A stretch of 10,982 nucleotides of DNA from Selenomonadaceae bacterium (lineage in GTDB: Bacteria; Bacillota; Negativicutes; Selenomonadales; Selenomonadaceae): positions 1 to 10,982 of the forward strand of contig JAFUTM010000312.1 of NCBI GenBank assembly GCA_017484235.1, given 5' to 3'. Numbering within the stretch: position 1 is the first letter of the stretch; each line of letters begins with the position of its first letter. The position numbers and the translations under genes were made by a program. The notes under the pieces were generated by a model. The model worked only from the letters and a program-made list of their open reading frames with translations. It was not told the origin of the DNA and did not search any database. Positions 5,434-10,982 of the stretch are shown here, piece after piece.

Positions 5434-6459
5434 ATGTTTGATTTCTTTGACTTACAACGATTCGCTGATTCCTCTGTTACTGCCGTTGCTCCTAATCTTC
5501 GTCAAGAGGCTTGGGCACTTTCTACTTGGGAATCTGGTTTTCATAAAGCTTTTTTCACTAAATTCACCGGCAAAGGTGCTACTAATATTATTCAAATTAA
5601 AGAAGAACTCCGCAAACAGGCTGGCGACACAATTAACATTCCATTGTTAATGCCTCTATCCGGTGCCGGCGTCACGGGCGACAATATACTTGAAGGCAAC
5701 GAAGAAGCTCTTATGTACCGTGATTTTAAGGTTGAGATTGACCAAATTCGTAACGGTGTTCGTATTGAAGGCAAAATGGAAGAACAACGCACTGCTATTA
5801 ATATGCGTAAAGACGCTCGTACTGCTCTTGCCGATTGGCTTGCTACTACCGTTGATAAAAAAATCTTCGCCGCGCTCTCCGATTCTCCTACTGCTGACCG
5901 TATTGTTTACGGCGGTTCTGCTACTTCTGAAAGTTCCATTGGTGCTTCTGATATTTTTACTGCTGATTTAATCGGTAAAGCTAAACGTGTTGCCTGTGAA
6001 AATGAAGATACTATGGTTAAGCCCGTTAAAATTGACGGTATGGACGTTTATGTTCTAATTTTAGACCAATGGCAGACACGTGATCTAATGAATGATACAA
6101 ACTGGTTAGAGGCTCAACGTTTTGCTAATGTTCGTGGCAAAGATAATCCTATTTTCACTGGTGCTCTTGGTATGTATGACGGTGTTGTTGTTCACACTTG
6201 CAATCGTATTCTGCGCACTGCTACCGGCTCTGGTGGTGCTAAAGTTGGCCACGCTCTTTTCTTAGGTCAACAGGCTGCCGTATTCGCTCTCGGCTCCTCT
6301 CCTACTTGGGAAGAAGACACCTTTGATTACAAAAACAAAGTCGGCTTTGCTTTCGGTCGCATTATGGGGATTAAAAAATCTCAGTTTAAATTTGATAATG
6401 TTAATCTCACTGATTTTGGCTGTATTAATATTTTGACCGCTTCTCCTGACGACAATTAA
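5434..6459 (+). CDS. Major capsid protein, N4-gp56 family (HK97-like fold)
   Basis: A 341-residue protein. ATG 5434 follows AAAGGA. It begins MFDFFDLQRFAD, the short F/L-Q-x-F-A start often seen in Firmicutes phage capsid proteins. The body matches what I know of the N4-gp56 major capsid family: WESGFHKAFFTKFTGKG, then LREELRK-like INIPLLMPLSGAGVTGDNILEGNEEALMYRDF split around residues 70-105, then RNGVRIEGKMEEQR, DWLATTVDKKIF, a D/WQTRDL segment near residue 210, and a C-terminal VGFAFGRIMGIKKSQF. Length agrees with the family (about 330-400). It sits directly after the scaffold-like gene. It is intact, while genes on both sides are interrupted. It should form the icosahedral shell. Confidence 0.88.
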   Translation: MFDFFDLQRFADSSVTAVAPNLRQEAWALSTWESGFHKAFFTKFTGKGATNIIQIKEELRKQAGDTINIPLLMPLSGAGVTGDNILEGNEEALMYRDFKVEIDQIRNGVRIEGKMEEQRTAINMRKDARTALADWLATTVDKKIFAALSDSPTADRIVYGGSATSESSIGASDIFTADLIGKAKRVACENEDTMVKPVKIDGMDVYVLILDQWQTRDLMNDTNWLEAQRFANVRGKDNPIFTGALGMYDGVVVHTCNRILRTATGSGGAKVGHALFLGQQAAVFALGSSPTWEEDTFDYKNKVGFAFGRIMGIKKSQFKFDNVNLTDFGCINILTASPDDN

Positions 6460-6497
6460 GGTGGTGTTTCATATGTCTGATACTACCGTTAAATTCA

Positions 6498-6905
6498 TCA
6501 ATCAATAGATTCCCACAATACAATCTTATCGTCCCTATTCTTACCGCACGTCGTTACGTGTGGATTCAGCAAAAACTCTGTTTGACCATTAATTTTTCGT
6601 TCTTTCAAATAGCCGCGTTCTTTTAGCCATTTGAATGCCCGCCAACTTTGAGGTTCCGATATATCCAACGCATTAGCAACGGCTTTTTTTGTTGTTTTAA
6701 TTCCACCTTCATATTCCTGCTTTGTCATTAATTCATTAAAAATTCTCAAAGCTGAAGGTGGTGCAATTTTATTTAACAAAGCATAAGTATCACGATAAAC
6801 AATCACCCAGCCATCTCCATTCTGAGTGCCGCGATTAACAGAATCCCTGATAATTTCGCCAGTCTCATCATCGAAAATTATCACCTGTTTAGCTACTCTA
6901 CCCAT
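6498..6905 (-). CDS. RepL-like replication/regulatory protein
   Basis: A 135-residue protein on the - strand. ATG is at 6905-6903 with TGAGGTG about 9 bases upstream. The N-terminus GRVAKQVIIFDDETGEII matches the opening of Firmicutes plasmid RepL proteins (a K/Q-V-x-x-x-D-x-ETGEI signature). Residues 45-118 form a winged-helix region: a helix at LRIFNELMTKQEY, the recognition-type segment TTKKAVANALDISEPQSWRAFKWLKERGYL, and a beta wing KINGQTEFLLNP. The C-terminus ends LWESID, and its last codons and stop come from the interrupted phage gene. RepL proteins start rolling or theta replication of small plasmids. In this isolated setting it might act instead as a DNA-binding regulator. There is no partner gene in the insert. 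Confidence 0.65.
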   Translation of the reverse strand: MGRVAKQVIIFDDETGEIIRDSVNRGTQNGDGWVIVYRDTYALLNKIAPPSALRIFNELMTKQEYEGGIKTTKKAVANALDISEPQSWRAFKWLKERGYLKERKINGQTEFLLNPHVTTCGKNRDDKIVLWESID

Positions 6906-6930
6906 AATTTAACACCTCATTAATGAAAAA

Positions 6931-6969
6931 GTAAAGCTGTCATTTATTAAAATTAAACCTATCATTTAT
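6931..6969 (-). repeat. Two 17-bp direct repeats upstream of the RepL-like gene
   Basis: On the - strand ATAAATGATAGGTTTAA (6969-6953) and ATAAATGACAGCTTTAC (6947-6931) match at 14 of 17 positions and lie 22 bp apart, about two helical turns. They lie between the -10 box and the Shine-Dalgarno. They could be operator sites for autoregulation or iterons bound by the gene's own product. Confidence 0.5.
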
Positions 6970-6976
6970 GAAGTGC

Positions 6977-7005
6977 ATCATATATCAAAAACTTTGTTTT
7001 GTCAA
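6977..7005 (-). promoter_or_regulatory. Promoter of the RepL-like gene
   Basis: On the - strand TTGACA (7005-7000), a 17-bp spacer and TATGAT (6982-6977). The -35 box shares bases with the right boundary repeat TCAATA, so it is completed at the junction with phage DNA. Confidence 0.7.
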
Positions 7006-7325
7006 TATTTATTTACACCGCTTTCTACCTCTCCTTCTGCGACGAAACATTTTTTGCGAATATCTGCCGCTGCCAACAACGCCATTGAGCTTAAAGCCGA
7101 TGGCTTACACGTTGACATTACCGGTAAAGCTGATAGAGACACTGACGCTACACTTCACAACATCGCTTACTTCGACGCGACCGGCACTCCTATTGACGGT
7201 GGTATTCCTGTTGGCACTATTCTCGTTGATGATGATATTGCTCCTAATAGTGATGTAACCACCGTTCTGGGTACTTACTTCAATCTTGGCGGCGGTGCTT
7301 AATCCGATTTAGTGACGTTAAATAA

Positions 7326-7376
7326 ATAGATAAAAGCGGCGGGCACTTATATACCTAACCCGTCGCTTGTCTATTG
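7326..7376 (+). terminator. Long hairpin before the split fibre gene, possible terminator
   Basis: AATAGA (7326-7331) pairs with TCTATT (7371-7376), and inside it AAGCGGCGGG pairs with CCCGTCGCTT through one G-T pair. The right side is followed only by GTTTGG, so the T-tract is weak. It may be a terminator, or a leader hairpin that places TTGGAGG (7378-7384) of the next gene. Confidence 0.55.
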
Positions 7377-7390
7377 TTTGGAGGTTTACT

Positions 7391-7780
7391 ATGGAAAATC
7401 TCATTAACTTATCTCAGTTTACTTCACTTGCTGCTGTTACGAGTAATGCGATTGCTGAAATTGGCAGTGGTACGACTATCGCTATGGCAACTGATTCCGA
7501 CGCTGGTATTATGAAATTATATACCAGTACAGGTGCGAATGAAGACGGCACTATGACTCAGTTTGAGATTACCAAATTACTTCGTAATATCACTGTTAGC
7601 GGCGGTTCTTCTACTATGACCAAAATTTCTAAGTTGCCTTCTCAAGCTGAGGCTGTTACTTACAATGGCTCAGCTCAGCAAGCGTCTTGGGACGACTTTG
7701 ACGCTACTGAACTTATCATTGACGGCGAAATTGAAGCAAGCGACGCTGGTGTTCATACTGTTGGCTTTACTGCTCCTTAA
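7391..7780 (+). pseudogene. Fibre or receptor-binding-type gene, 5' part
   Basis: The start is ATG 7391, behind TTGGAGG at 7378-7384. An upstream in-frame ATG is less likely. The N-terminus MENLINLSQFTSLAA is followed by AMATDSDAGIMKLY, a module like those in phage fibre proteins, and then a helix. From about residue 98 it enters an Ig-like/MBG-type domain (VTYNGSAQQASW, then SDAGVHTVGFTAP). The domain stops in mid-fold at a TAA (7778-7780) made by the insert. The missing strands are at the start of the next fragment (MWLDGTQNRRTTTWSI). Rejoining through CTCCT gives ...GFTAPQADCMWLDG..., a normal continuation for this domain. The rejoined protein would be 528 residues. Confidence 0.75.
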
Positions 7781-7947
7781 AACATAGTCACATATAGACA
7801 AATAGTCTCCATGTCTATGTCAAGATGAATTGGATACTTCTCACGAATGTATCTTACTGCTTCATCGTGTCCGTCTTTGCCGTAGCTACCAACGTTTGTT
7901 TGACACTCCACAGTCTTAAATTTCCGGCGAGCCACCGGTACTAGCAT
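7777..7947 (-). CDS. Orphan 56-residue protein of the 261-bp insert
   Basis: On the - strand ATG 7947-7945 to TAA 7779-7777. The product starts MLVPVARRKFKTVECQ, continues NVGSYGKDGHDEAVRYIREKY and ends in an acidic-hydrophobic tail (HLDIDMETICLYVTMF). A basic start, a helical HDEAVRYIREKY centre and a beta-like end suggest a small folded protein. The frame stays open upstream of the ATG to a TGA inside the -35 region, so another start is possible. There is no good Shine-Dalgarno before the ATG, which weakens the call. A promoter lies about 40 bases upstream. I do not recognise a family. A single small gene with its own promoter inside a virion operon is the usual layout of phage morons, some of which are anti-defence genes, but nothing in this sequence shows that role. 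Confidence 0.45.
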   Translation of the reverse strand: MLVPVARRKFKTVECQTNVGSYGKDGHDEAVRYIREKYPIHLDIDMETICLYVTMF

Positions 7948-7982
7948 TTTTAAAATCAGCTTGGTTTTCGCTGATACGTGAC

Positions 7983-8011
7983 ATCTTACGACATTTATGA
8001 ATATTTGTCAA
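7983..8011 (-). promoter_or_regulatory. Promoter within the 261-bp insert
   Basis: On the - strand TTGACA (8011-8006), a 17-bp spacer and TAAGAT (7988-7983). It points at the 56-residue ORF. Once running it would also give antisense RNA to the 5' part of the interrupted phage gene. Confidence 0.65.
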
Positions 8012-8038
8012 TGTTTTGATTAACTGTTACTAACTCCT

Positions 8039-9238
8039 CAAGCTGATTGTATGTGGCTTGACGGCACTCAAAATAGAAGAACTACCACTTGGTCTATTGA
8101 TAAAGCTGCTGGTTCGCTTTCCATTTCTGATAATTCCACCACTTTAACTACTGGCGATACTGATTCTTTTACCATTGCTACCGTTGGTGACGGCGCAATT
8201 ACTGTCACCTCTAGCGATACTTCTGTTGCCACTGTTTCGCAGTCTGGTAGTACCGTTACAGTTACTGCTGTCGCTGCCGGTCATACTGCAATAACCGTTT
8301 CTGTTGCAGAAGGTACTAATTATCTCGCTCCGTCTGATGTTACTTACAATCTTACTGTTCAATCTAATATTAGTAACACGCTCAATAATAACTCGTGGCA
8401 AACTATTTCTGAAATCTCTCAAGCCGGCGACGGTGATTTATATTGGGACGTTGGCGACGCTAAACAAATTACGCTGAATGGTCAAATTGGCGACGCTTTT
8501 ACTGCTACCAACTTGTCTCTTTGCGTATTTATTTTACATTTCAATTATAAGATGAATGGCACTGCTGAGAACAACATTATTTGGAGTGGTTTTAAATCTG
8601 CTCTTACTGATGGTGCCGATGTTGTTCTCTTTGATAGCAAAGTAAATTCGACTTCAACAGATGGTACAAAGTATTTCAATATGAATCATTGGGGTACAGG
8701 CAATTATGGTGGTTGGAAAGGATTTGATTTACGTTATGATGTTTTAGGGGCTACAAGTACTGCTCCTAGTGATTATGGTAAAGCACATACAACTTCTAAT
8801 GTAGGTTATGATGCAACAGCAGAAACTCTTACTAATCCAAAGACTAATACACTACTTGCAGCTTTACCTGCTGATTTACGCAATGTTATCAAATTATGGT
8901 CACGTTGGATTGACGCGACCGGTAATAAATCAAATACAGACGCTGGCATTAAAGAAACAGTTGACGCTATTACTTTATTAGCTGAGGCTGAAGTCTTTGC
9001 AACTAGAAAATATGCAAATCAATACGAACAGAATCATCTAACGCAAATGGCGTATTATGCTAATGGTAATAGTGCTGTTCGCTATAAATATAATGCTACT
9101 ACAGCAGGTGTAATTTGGTTATTAGCTTCTCCAATTTACAGTGCTGTAAACAATATCTGTACCGTTTATGGCGGTAATATTCACAACTCGATATCTGTTA
9201 CTAATCCGCGTGGACTTGCGCCAGCGTTCAAAACGTGA
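8039..9238 (+). pseudogene. Fibre or receptor-binding-type gene, 3' part with DUF6273-like tip
   Basis: The phage frame resumes at CAA 8039. The first in-frame ATG is 8051 and has no Shine-Dalgarno, so this part is probably untranslated unless rejoined. From 8051 (395 residues): residues 1-18 finish the Ig-like domain cut at 7777; residues 19-105 are a Big_2-type bacterial Ig domain (SISDNSTTLTTGDTDSFTI, then TVTVTAVAAGHTAITV); residues 110-250 are a jelly-roll-like region with several W/G residues (WGTGNYGGWKGFDLRYDV); residues 250-395 look like DUF6273, with LLAEAEVFATRKYA and, near residue 356, W-L-x-ASP, a cysteine and a final GLAPAF. This tip is related to the C-type-lectin-like folds used by phage receptor-binding and diversity-generating-retroelement target proteins. 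Confidence 0.75.
9109..9238 (+). other. Candidate variable region in the DUF6273-like tip
   Basis: The last 43 codons hold the lectin-like tip. Exposed positions are rich in N, S and T (AVNNIC, GGNIHNS, SVTN), and the region ends in a GC-rich stretch (CCGCGTGGACTTGCGCCAGC) like the fixed 3' end of retroelement variable repeats. No template copy and no reverse transcriptase are in this window, so it is only a candidate. Confidence 0.35.
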
Positions 9239-9248
9239 GGTAAACATT

Positions 9249-9662
9249 ATGCAATACATCACAATCAAGCGATTTAAGCGCAATGGTATTAGCGGTTATG
9301 CCAATATTCCGTACGGCAGGACTTTAGAATTAAAAGATGACGGATTACTCTATTATAATGATAAGCCTGTCTGTGTTGGAAGAAGTTTTGCCGCTCACGA
9401 ACACTTTGCCTGTAATTACGACGGCAAAGGCTTTGAACGAGGTTTGCTGTCTCATGCAATCATTAAGGCTCTTGCTCCTGAGAACTTTGACACTCCGCAG
9501 GAACGTGATGACTTTTGGCAAGTAATATGGAATGATACGCTTACGCATAAATATCGTCGCAAAGACCACGTTGACACTTGGCTTTGGTCGGACGATTTTT
9601 TTAATGCACCGATTGAAGATTTGAAGTATATCGCCGCTCTTGCTGGCGTGAAAGGACTGTGA
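9249..9662 (+). CDS. Conserved-type phage protein of unknown function
   Basis: A 137-residue protein. The start is ATG 9249. TGAGGT overlapping the stop of the preceding gene serves as Shine-Dalgarno and couples them. It opens with beta-like segments (YITIKRFKRNGISGYANIPYGRTLELKDDGLLYYNDKP, given here as positions 3-42 only in part), has central FAAHEHFACNYDGKGFERG, then a helix (LLSHAIIKAL) and a W-rich end (FWQVIWNDTL, DTWLWSDDFF). Similar proteins are common in the tail-fibre to lysis interval of Firmicutes phages, but I know no function. It could be a fibre accessory or baseplate protein. Intact and phage-like in codon use. Confidence 0.65.
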   Translation: MQYITIKRFKRNGISGYANIPYGRTLELKDDGLLYYNDKPVCVGRSFAAHEHFACNYDGKGFERGLLSHAIIKALAPENFDTPQERDDFWQVIWNDTLTHKYRRKDHVDTWLWSDDFFNAPIEDLKYIAALAGVKGL

Positions 9663-9665
9663 CTT

Positions 9666-9959
9666 ATGTACAGAATCATTAATACAAAAGACGGCTCTGT
9701 AATTGGCTCCACTGAAGCTCCGCGTTTCATTAAGAAAAAATACACCGGTTGCTATATTCAATCTGATGAAAAAAATGCTCAAGGTGTCGCTTATCAAGGT
9801 ACACCTTATAATTTACACGGCAGAGACGGTATTGGTGCTGACGATACTGTCCTTTTAATTGAGTATGACGCCGGCACTGAAGCTGATAGAAATGCTGCTG
9901 CGATTGCAGAAAACAGTGCAGCTATTGATGAACTCGTTATTTCTATGTTGGAGGGATAA
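9666..9959 (+). CDS. Small phage protein of unknown function
   Basis: A 97-residue protein with ATG 9666 four bases after the previous stop and AAAGGA at 9651-9656. Residues 1-70 are beta-rich (MYRIINTKDGSVIGSTEAP, VAYQGTPYNLHGRDGIG, VLLIEYDAG). Residues 74-97 are an alanine-rich helix (ADRNAAAIAENSAAIDELV) with heptad-like spacing that could be a short coiled coil. It sits between the fibre gene and an XkdX-like gene, a position often filled by small tail or fibre accessory proteins. No function assigned. Confidence 0.65.
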   Translation: MYRIINTKDGSVIGSTEAPRFIKKKYTGCYIQSDEKNAQGVAYQGTPYNLHGRDGIGADDTVLLIEYDAGTEADRNAAAIAENSAAIDELVISMLEG

Positions 9960-9961
9960 CT

Positions 9962-10108
9962 ATGTTTGAACGACTAAAAAGACTTTACGATAACGGTCAA
10001 ATCAGCAAAGACGCTATTCTCGCCGCTGTCTCTAAAGGCTGGATTACCAAAGAACAAGCTGAGGAAATCATCAATCTAAAAAATGATCAAAATGAAGGAG
10101 ATGTATAA
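9962..10108 (+). CDS. XkdX-like small phage protein
   Basis: A 48-residue protein with ATG 9962 just after TTGGAGG. The pattern MFERLKRLYDNG, then AVSKGWITKEQAEEI, is the hallmark of the XkdX family of small proteins (about 45-60 residues) encoded by PBSX-like and other Firmicutes phages between tail-fibre and lysis genes. The molecular role of XkdX is not settled. The gene continues the tight operon with its neighbours, and its last codons (GAA GGA GAT) form the Shine-Dalgarno of the next gene. Confidence 0.82.
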   Translation: MFERLKRLYDNGQISKDAILAAVSKGWITKEQAEEIINLKNDQNEGDV

Positions 10109-10111
10109 ATT

Positions 10112-10660
10112 ATGTTAGGAGAAATAACAAATGCAAAACTTTTAGGTGGCTGGACTCTCAAACTTGAAAAGGCAGACAAACTGCCACAAGATTTGGCGAG
10201 TGGATTCAGAAAATTATTCGGAGAGAAAACAGGCGGTTCTTACACGCCAGTGTTTTATGTTGGTACGCAGTTAGTCAACGGCTTCAACCATAAGCTGATT
10301 GTTGAGCGCAATATGCTTGTTAGCGGCGGCAAAACCATTAAAGATTTCGCCGTTGTCACTATCAACATTCCCGCCGGTGATATTAAGGGCGAGCGTGCTA
10401 CTAAAGTTTCGGAAGTGGACGCGACCGACTTTGTACTCCGTGATGACATTGAGGCGGGCATCAAGAAGGCAATGGCTGACTTCAAAGGTTCCGCTATTAT
10501 GCCCATTCTTGAACTTGGCACGCAGGTTGTCAAAGGTATAAACTACCACTTCATTTGCGAGTGCAAAGGCAACTATTCCGCCGCCGCTACTTATCTTGTC
10601 CACGTCGTTATCAACAACTTCCAGGACAACTGGACGATTGAGCAGATCATTAAACTATAA
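10112..10660 (+). CDS. Tandem cystatin-like repeat protein
   Basis: A 182-residue protein with ATG 10112 and AAGGAG at 10095-10100. It contains two related units. Unit one (about residues 40-90) has FYVGTQLVNGFNHKLIVER and VVTINIPAG. Unit two (about 130-175) has LELGTQVVKGINYHFICEC and VHVVINNFQ. The GTQ-x-V-x-G-x-N segment followed by a beta strand is the first hairpin loop (QxVxG) of the cystatin fold, and the later strand also fits. The linker between them is helical and charged (DIEAGIKKAMADFKG). Cystatins bind papain-type proteases, but cystatin-like folds in bacterial and phage proteins need not inhibit anything. It might be a virion or host-surface-binding protein. The gene ends the operon at a strong terminator. 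Confidence 0.6.
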   Translation: MLGEITNAKLLGGWTLKLEKADKLPQDLASGFRKLFGEKTGGSYTPVFYVGTQLVNGFNHKLIVERNMLVSGGKTIKDFAVVTINIPAGDIKGERATKVSEVDATDFVLRDDIEAGIKKAMADFKGSAIMPILELGTQVVKGINYHFICECKGNYSAAATYLVHVVINNFQDNWTIEQIIKL

Positions 10661-10666
10661 TTTTTT

Positions 10667-10711
10667 CGCCAGTGGCCACTTCTTTTTCTCGCCGCTGGCG
10701 TTTCTTTTTTT
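10667..10711 (+). terminator. Rho-independent terminator before the lysis genes
   Basis: CGCCAGTGGC (10667-10676) pairs with GCCGCTGGCG (10691-10700), 10 bp with one G-T pair, followed by TTTCTTTTTTT. Confidence 0.9.
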
Positions 10712-10726
10712 ATCTGAGGTGATTTT

Positions 10727-10948
10727 ATGGAAGAAATGATATTAAACGCATTAAGCTCATTAGGATTTCCAGCTGCTATTTGTTTGTATCTACTTATGCG
10801 CGTAAACAAAACGTTGGAGAATTTGACCAACGCCATTAACAATCTTAACAAAGATGTTGAGAAACACGAAGAAGAACAATCACGTAGGCTGGAACGCCTT
10901 GAAGAAGATGTCAAAGAACTGAAATTTAAAGTGGGTGATCACAAGTGA
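10727..10948 (+). CDS. YvrJ/BhlA-type holin-like protein
   Basis: A 73-residue protein with ATG 10727 and TGAGGTGAT at 10715-10723. The N-terminal hydrophobic segment (about residues 5-24, with SLGFPAAICLYLLMR) carries the GFP-x-A-x-x-x-YLL pattern of the small YvrJ/BhlA families. A charged coiled coil follows (residues 27-70: LENLTNAINNLNKDVEK, then RRLERLEEDVKELK). One membrane segment plus a cytoplasmic coiled coil, next to an amidase gene, is the usual holin or holin-like layout. It would permeabilise the membrane so the endolysin can reach the wall. It overlaps the next start by GTGA. Confidence 0.8.
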   Translation: MEEMILNALSSLGFPAAICLYLLMRVNKTLENLTNAINNLNKDVEKHEEEQSRRLERLEEDVKELKFKVGDHK

Positions 10949-10982
10949 AAATTTTCATTAATCCTGGCCACTCCATTGACGG
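10945..10982 (+). CDS. Start of an N-acetylmuramoyl-L-alanine amidase endolysin (partial)
   Basis: A GTG at 10945 overlaps the previous stop (GTGA). The 12 readable codons give V/M-K-I-F-I-N-P-G-H-S-I-D. The INPGH motif near the N-terminus carries the first zinc-binding histidine of amidase_3-type (AmiC/CwlV-like) cell-wall amidases. Position directly after a holin-like gene supports an endolysin. The rest lies beyond the window. Confidence 0.75.
   Translation, partial: MKIFINPGHSID

Larger units (their letters stand above)
6502..7007 (-). mobile_element. 500-bp insert carrying the RepL-like gene
   Basis: It is bounded by TCAATA at 6502-6507 and 7002-7007. Content from right to left: promoter, a pair of 17-bp repeats, Shine-Dalgarno, one gene. 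The -35 box overlaps the right repeat and the stop codon of the gene lies beyond the left repeat, so almost no sequence is spare. No transposase and no clear terminal inverted repeats were found. Confidence 0.6.
6473..7302 (+). pseudogene. Small virion-type gene split by a 500-bp insert
   Basis: The 5' part is ATG 6473 (Shine-Dalgarno AAGGTGG) reading MSDTTVKFINQ and then TAG at 6506-6508. The 3' part resumes at 7003 reading QYLFTPLSTSPSA, ISAAANNAIELKADGLHVDI, ATGTPIDGGIPVGTILVDDDI and GTYFNLGGGA to TAA at 7300-7302. TCAATA occurs at 6502-6507 and 7002-7007. Joining through one copy gives a continuous 109-residue protein, although 500 is not a multiple of three. An N-terminal SDTTVKFI segment followed by an NAIELKADGLHV module is typical of small phage head-decoration or fibre-like proteins encoded just after the capsid gene. 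As it stands only 11 residues are made from the true start. Confidence 0.7.
7773..8038 (-). mobile_element. 261-bp insert with promoter and one small ORF
   Basis: CTCCT is present at 7773-7777 and 8034-8038. Removal of 261 bp joins the two halves of an Ig-like domain in frame. The insert holds a - strand promoter (7983-8011) and a 56-codon ORF whose stop codon uses the last base of the left repeat. No transposase or clear inverted-repeat ends were found. A 5-bp repeat alone is weak, but the domain break is clear. Confidence 0.6.

Noticed and set aside
7003..7302. Independent gene starting at ATG 6973
   Set aside because: That ATG lies in the promoter region of the insert and has no Shine-Dalgarno. 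Its first ten residues are insert sequence, and the rejoined start at 6473 explains the frame better.
1520..8038. Self-splicing introns or inteins as the explanation for in-frame inserts
   Set aside because: No group I core elements, no group II GTGYG start or domain V, and no intein Cys/His-Asn motifs were seen. Each insert also contains its own stop codons. RNA- or protein-level removal is therefore not supported.
8144..8422. - strand ORF opposite the Ig-like domain
   Set aside because: Low-complexity shadow of a T/V/S-rich repeat coding region, with no promoter or Shine-Dalgarno.
1..10982. CRISPR array, tRNA, rRNA or integrase attachment site at a tRNA
   Set aside because: No regularly spaced repeats, cloverleaf or rRNA-like sequence was found on either strand by reading.

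Overview
The window is a virion-structure and lysis stretch of a tailed phage or prophage. The host is probably a low-GC Firmicute: Shine-Dalgarno sites are strong (GGAGG), promoters are TTGACA-17-TATNAT, and the gene content includes an N4-gp56-type major capsid protein, XkdX-like and YvrJ/BhlA-like proteins and an amidase endolysin. I cannot name a genus. Phage genes are AT-rich with many GCT/ACT/GTT codons and nearly all lie on the + strand.

Layout: a partial upstream gene (2-172); two paralogous fibre-like proteins (187-888, 904-1200) ending at a terminator; a broken accessory gene (1307-2014); a large protein whose 3' part looks like a scaffold (2056-2814, then 4463-5419); the major capsid protein (5434-6459); a small virion-type gene cut in two (6473-6507, then 7008-7302); a fibre or receptor-binding-type gene cut in two (7391-7777, then 8039-9238) that ends in a DUF6273/C-type-lectin-like tip; three small phage genes, the last XkdX-like (9249-10108); a tandem cystatin-like protein (10112-10660); a terminator; then the lysis module, YvrJ-type holin-like protein and amidase start (10727-10982).

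The striking feature is that this array is broken by at least four unrelated inserts. Each sits between short direct repeats: 15 bp at 1249/2030, 8 bp at 2807/4464, 6 bp at 6502/7002 and 5 bp at 7773/8034. For the three that lie in genes, conceptual removal of the insert with one repeat copy fuses the two gene halves in frame, although two of the inserts (1657 and 500 bp) are not multiples of three. The 15-bp case carries a gene that is itself split by a 279-bp hairpin-ended element.

The inserts look like compact expression cassettes. The 1.66-kb one is replicon-like: a promoter, a structured leader, an opposing promoter for a possible antisense RNA, a winged-helix protein, an overlapping gene with a DnaI-like cysteine pattern, and a terminator. 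The 500-bp one is a promoter, a pair of 17-bp repeats and a RepL-like gene on the - strand. The 261-bp one is a promoter and a 56-residue orphan ORF on the - strand. Either this is a decaying prophage colonised by tiny mobile units, or the cassettes can leave precisely and restore virion genes. The sequence alone cannot decide between these.
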